DNA of 64,000 bases from Actinomyces sp. oral taxon 448 str. F0400. GTDB lineage: Bacteria > Actinomycetota > Actinomycetes > Actinomycetales > Actinomycetaceae. Below, piece by piece: positions 63,518 through 64,000 of this stretch. The notes below the pieces were generated by a model. That model searched no databases. It saw only the letters and a program-made list of their open reading frames with translations, and was not told where the DNA came from. The stretch lies in the NCBI RefSeq assembly GCF_000220835.1, contig NZ_GL985606.1, forward strand, positions 604,625-668,624, written 5' to 3'. The number at the start of each line of letters is the position of its first letter. Position 1 is the first letter of the stretch. The position numbers were made by a program, and so were the translations under genes.

Positions 63518-63688
63518 GGGCGCCCGTGCCTGGACTCCACCGAGCGCAGGTTCCACCTCGGCGGCGAGCTCGGTGCCGCGATCACAACCGGCCTCCTCCA
63601 GACCGGCTCCCTCGTGAGGGTCGGCGACACCCGCGCCGTGCGAGTGGCCCGCGGGGTCGGCCACCTCGGCGAGGACCTCGGCGTCTGA
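63518..63688 (+). pseudogene. 3' remnant of an ArsR-family regulator
   Basis: Translation gives CLDSTERRFHLGGELGAAITTGLLQTGSLVRVGDTRAVRV followed by GVGHLGEDLGV and a stop, like the end of ArsR-type regulators (DWTERRPHLAGALGAAL...RAVxVT). There is no start codon or helix-turn-helix part. Confidence 0.5.
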
Positions 63689-63697
63689 GCGCACGGA

Positions 63698-64000
63698 TCA
63701 GGCGGGCGTGTTCTCCTCGGCCCAGGTGCGCAGCGACCGCAGGGGTACCGCTGCGCTGCGGCCCAGGTTGGTGAGCTCGTACTCGACGCGCGCGGGCACC
63801 TCCGCATAGACGGTTCGCGTGAGCAGCCCCTTGTCCTCCAGGCGACGCAGAGTCTGGGTGAGGACCTTGGGGCTGACGCCCTCGAGCCGGTCCCGGATCC
63901 TCCCGAAGCGCTGCGGCCCCTCTTCGAGCGTGCCGATCACCAGGGCCGTCCAGCGTTGGGCGAGCAGGTCGAGCATGTCTCGGCATGGGCACATCGCCGC
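63698..64000 (-). CDS. HxlR-family transcriptional regulator, N-terminus at window edge
   Basis: At least 98 residues of a MarR-like winged-helix regulator: CRDMLDLLAQRWTALVIGTLEEGPQRFGRIRDRLEGVSPKVLTQTLRRLEDKGLLTRTVYAEVPARVEYELTNLGRS. The CPxRD-type start motif is present as CPCRDML. Family members usually have 5-20 residues before it, so the true start probably lies beyond the right edge even though an ATG occurs at 63994. HxlR proteins respond to aldehydes, quinones or redox stress; the target is outside the window. Confidence 0.85.
   Translation of the reverse strand, partial: AAMCPCRDMLDLLAQRWTALVIGTLEEGPQRFGRIRDRLEGVSPKVLTQTLRRLEDKGLLTRTVYAEVPARVEYELTNLGRSAAVPLRSLRTWAEENTPA

Overview
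The window is high-GC DNA with short actinobacterial-style operons, ATGA/TGATG gene overlaps, several apparently leaderless starts, an IdeR/DtxR-type iron box, NrdR boxes, and anaerobic ribonucleotide reductase (nrdD/nrdG). This suggests a facultatively anaerobic member of the Actinomycetaceae (Actinomyces or a relative); the genus is inferred, not proven. No rRNA or tRNA gene, CRISPR array, complete insertion sequence or replication origin was recognised.

Layout. 1-6021: an AfuABC/FbpABC-type importer (ATPase cut by the left edge, double permease, lipoprotein) followed by a two-component system, all on the minus strand. 6183-9376: an MrfA-like DUF1998 helicase and a VOC protein with a doubly-operated promoter. 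9513-35596: a large defence and mobile region. It holds a UvrD helicase with a RelE-like N-terminus, a 2165-residue DUF1998 helicase with a nuclease-like C-terminal domain, a YefM/RelE-type toxin-antitoxin pair, an AT-rich TIR plus SLATT two-gene module, a DISARM-like methylase and SNF2 helicase pair, a truncated DrmC-like phospholipase D gene, an SF1 helicase, decayed aldo/keto reductase and MFS genes, a DUF559-like nuclease, and three copies of a structured 120-bp palindromic repeat. 35816-40697: a tartrate operon (ttdA with a frameshift, ttdB, ttdT) and an AraC regulator. 40956-44264: NrdR boxes, nrdD, an orphan ribbon-helix-helix antitoxin, and nrdG. 44405-48331: FUSC transporter, RutE-like nitroreductase, TetR plus DoxX-like pair. 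48303-53698: LysR regulator divergent from psuG-psuK-MFS-nucleoside hydrolase, a pseudouridine/nucleoside salvage operon. 53930-57684: a small unknown protein, then an iron-box-controlled siderophore/haem-type ABC importer. 57745-61879: an AAA+ ATPase with TPR, a Bcr/CflA efflux pump and a TPR membrane protein. 61880-64000: mostly decayed genes and a partial HxlR regulator.

The most interesting part is 19666-29128. SNF2 helicase, adenine methylase, TIR-like protein and SLATT protein lie on one strand, in one direction, with overlaps or short gaps. The TIR/SLATT pair is much richer in A+T than its surroundings. By analogy with Thoeris, where a TIR enzyme makes a nucleotide signal that a second protein senses, this pair reads as a signal-producer and membrane-effector module joined to a DISARM-like modification module. 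That combination is an inference from sequence only.
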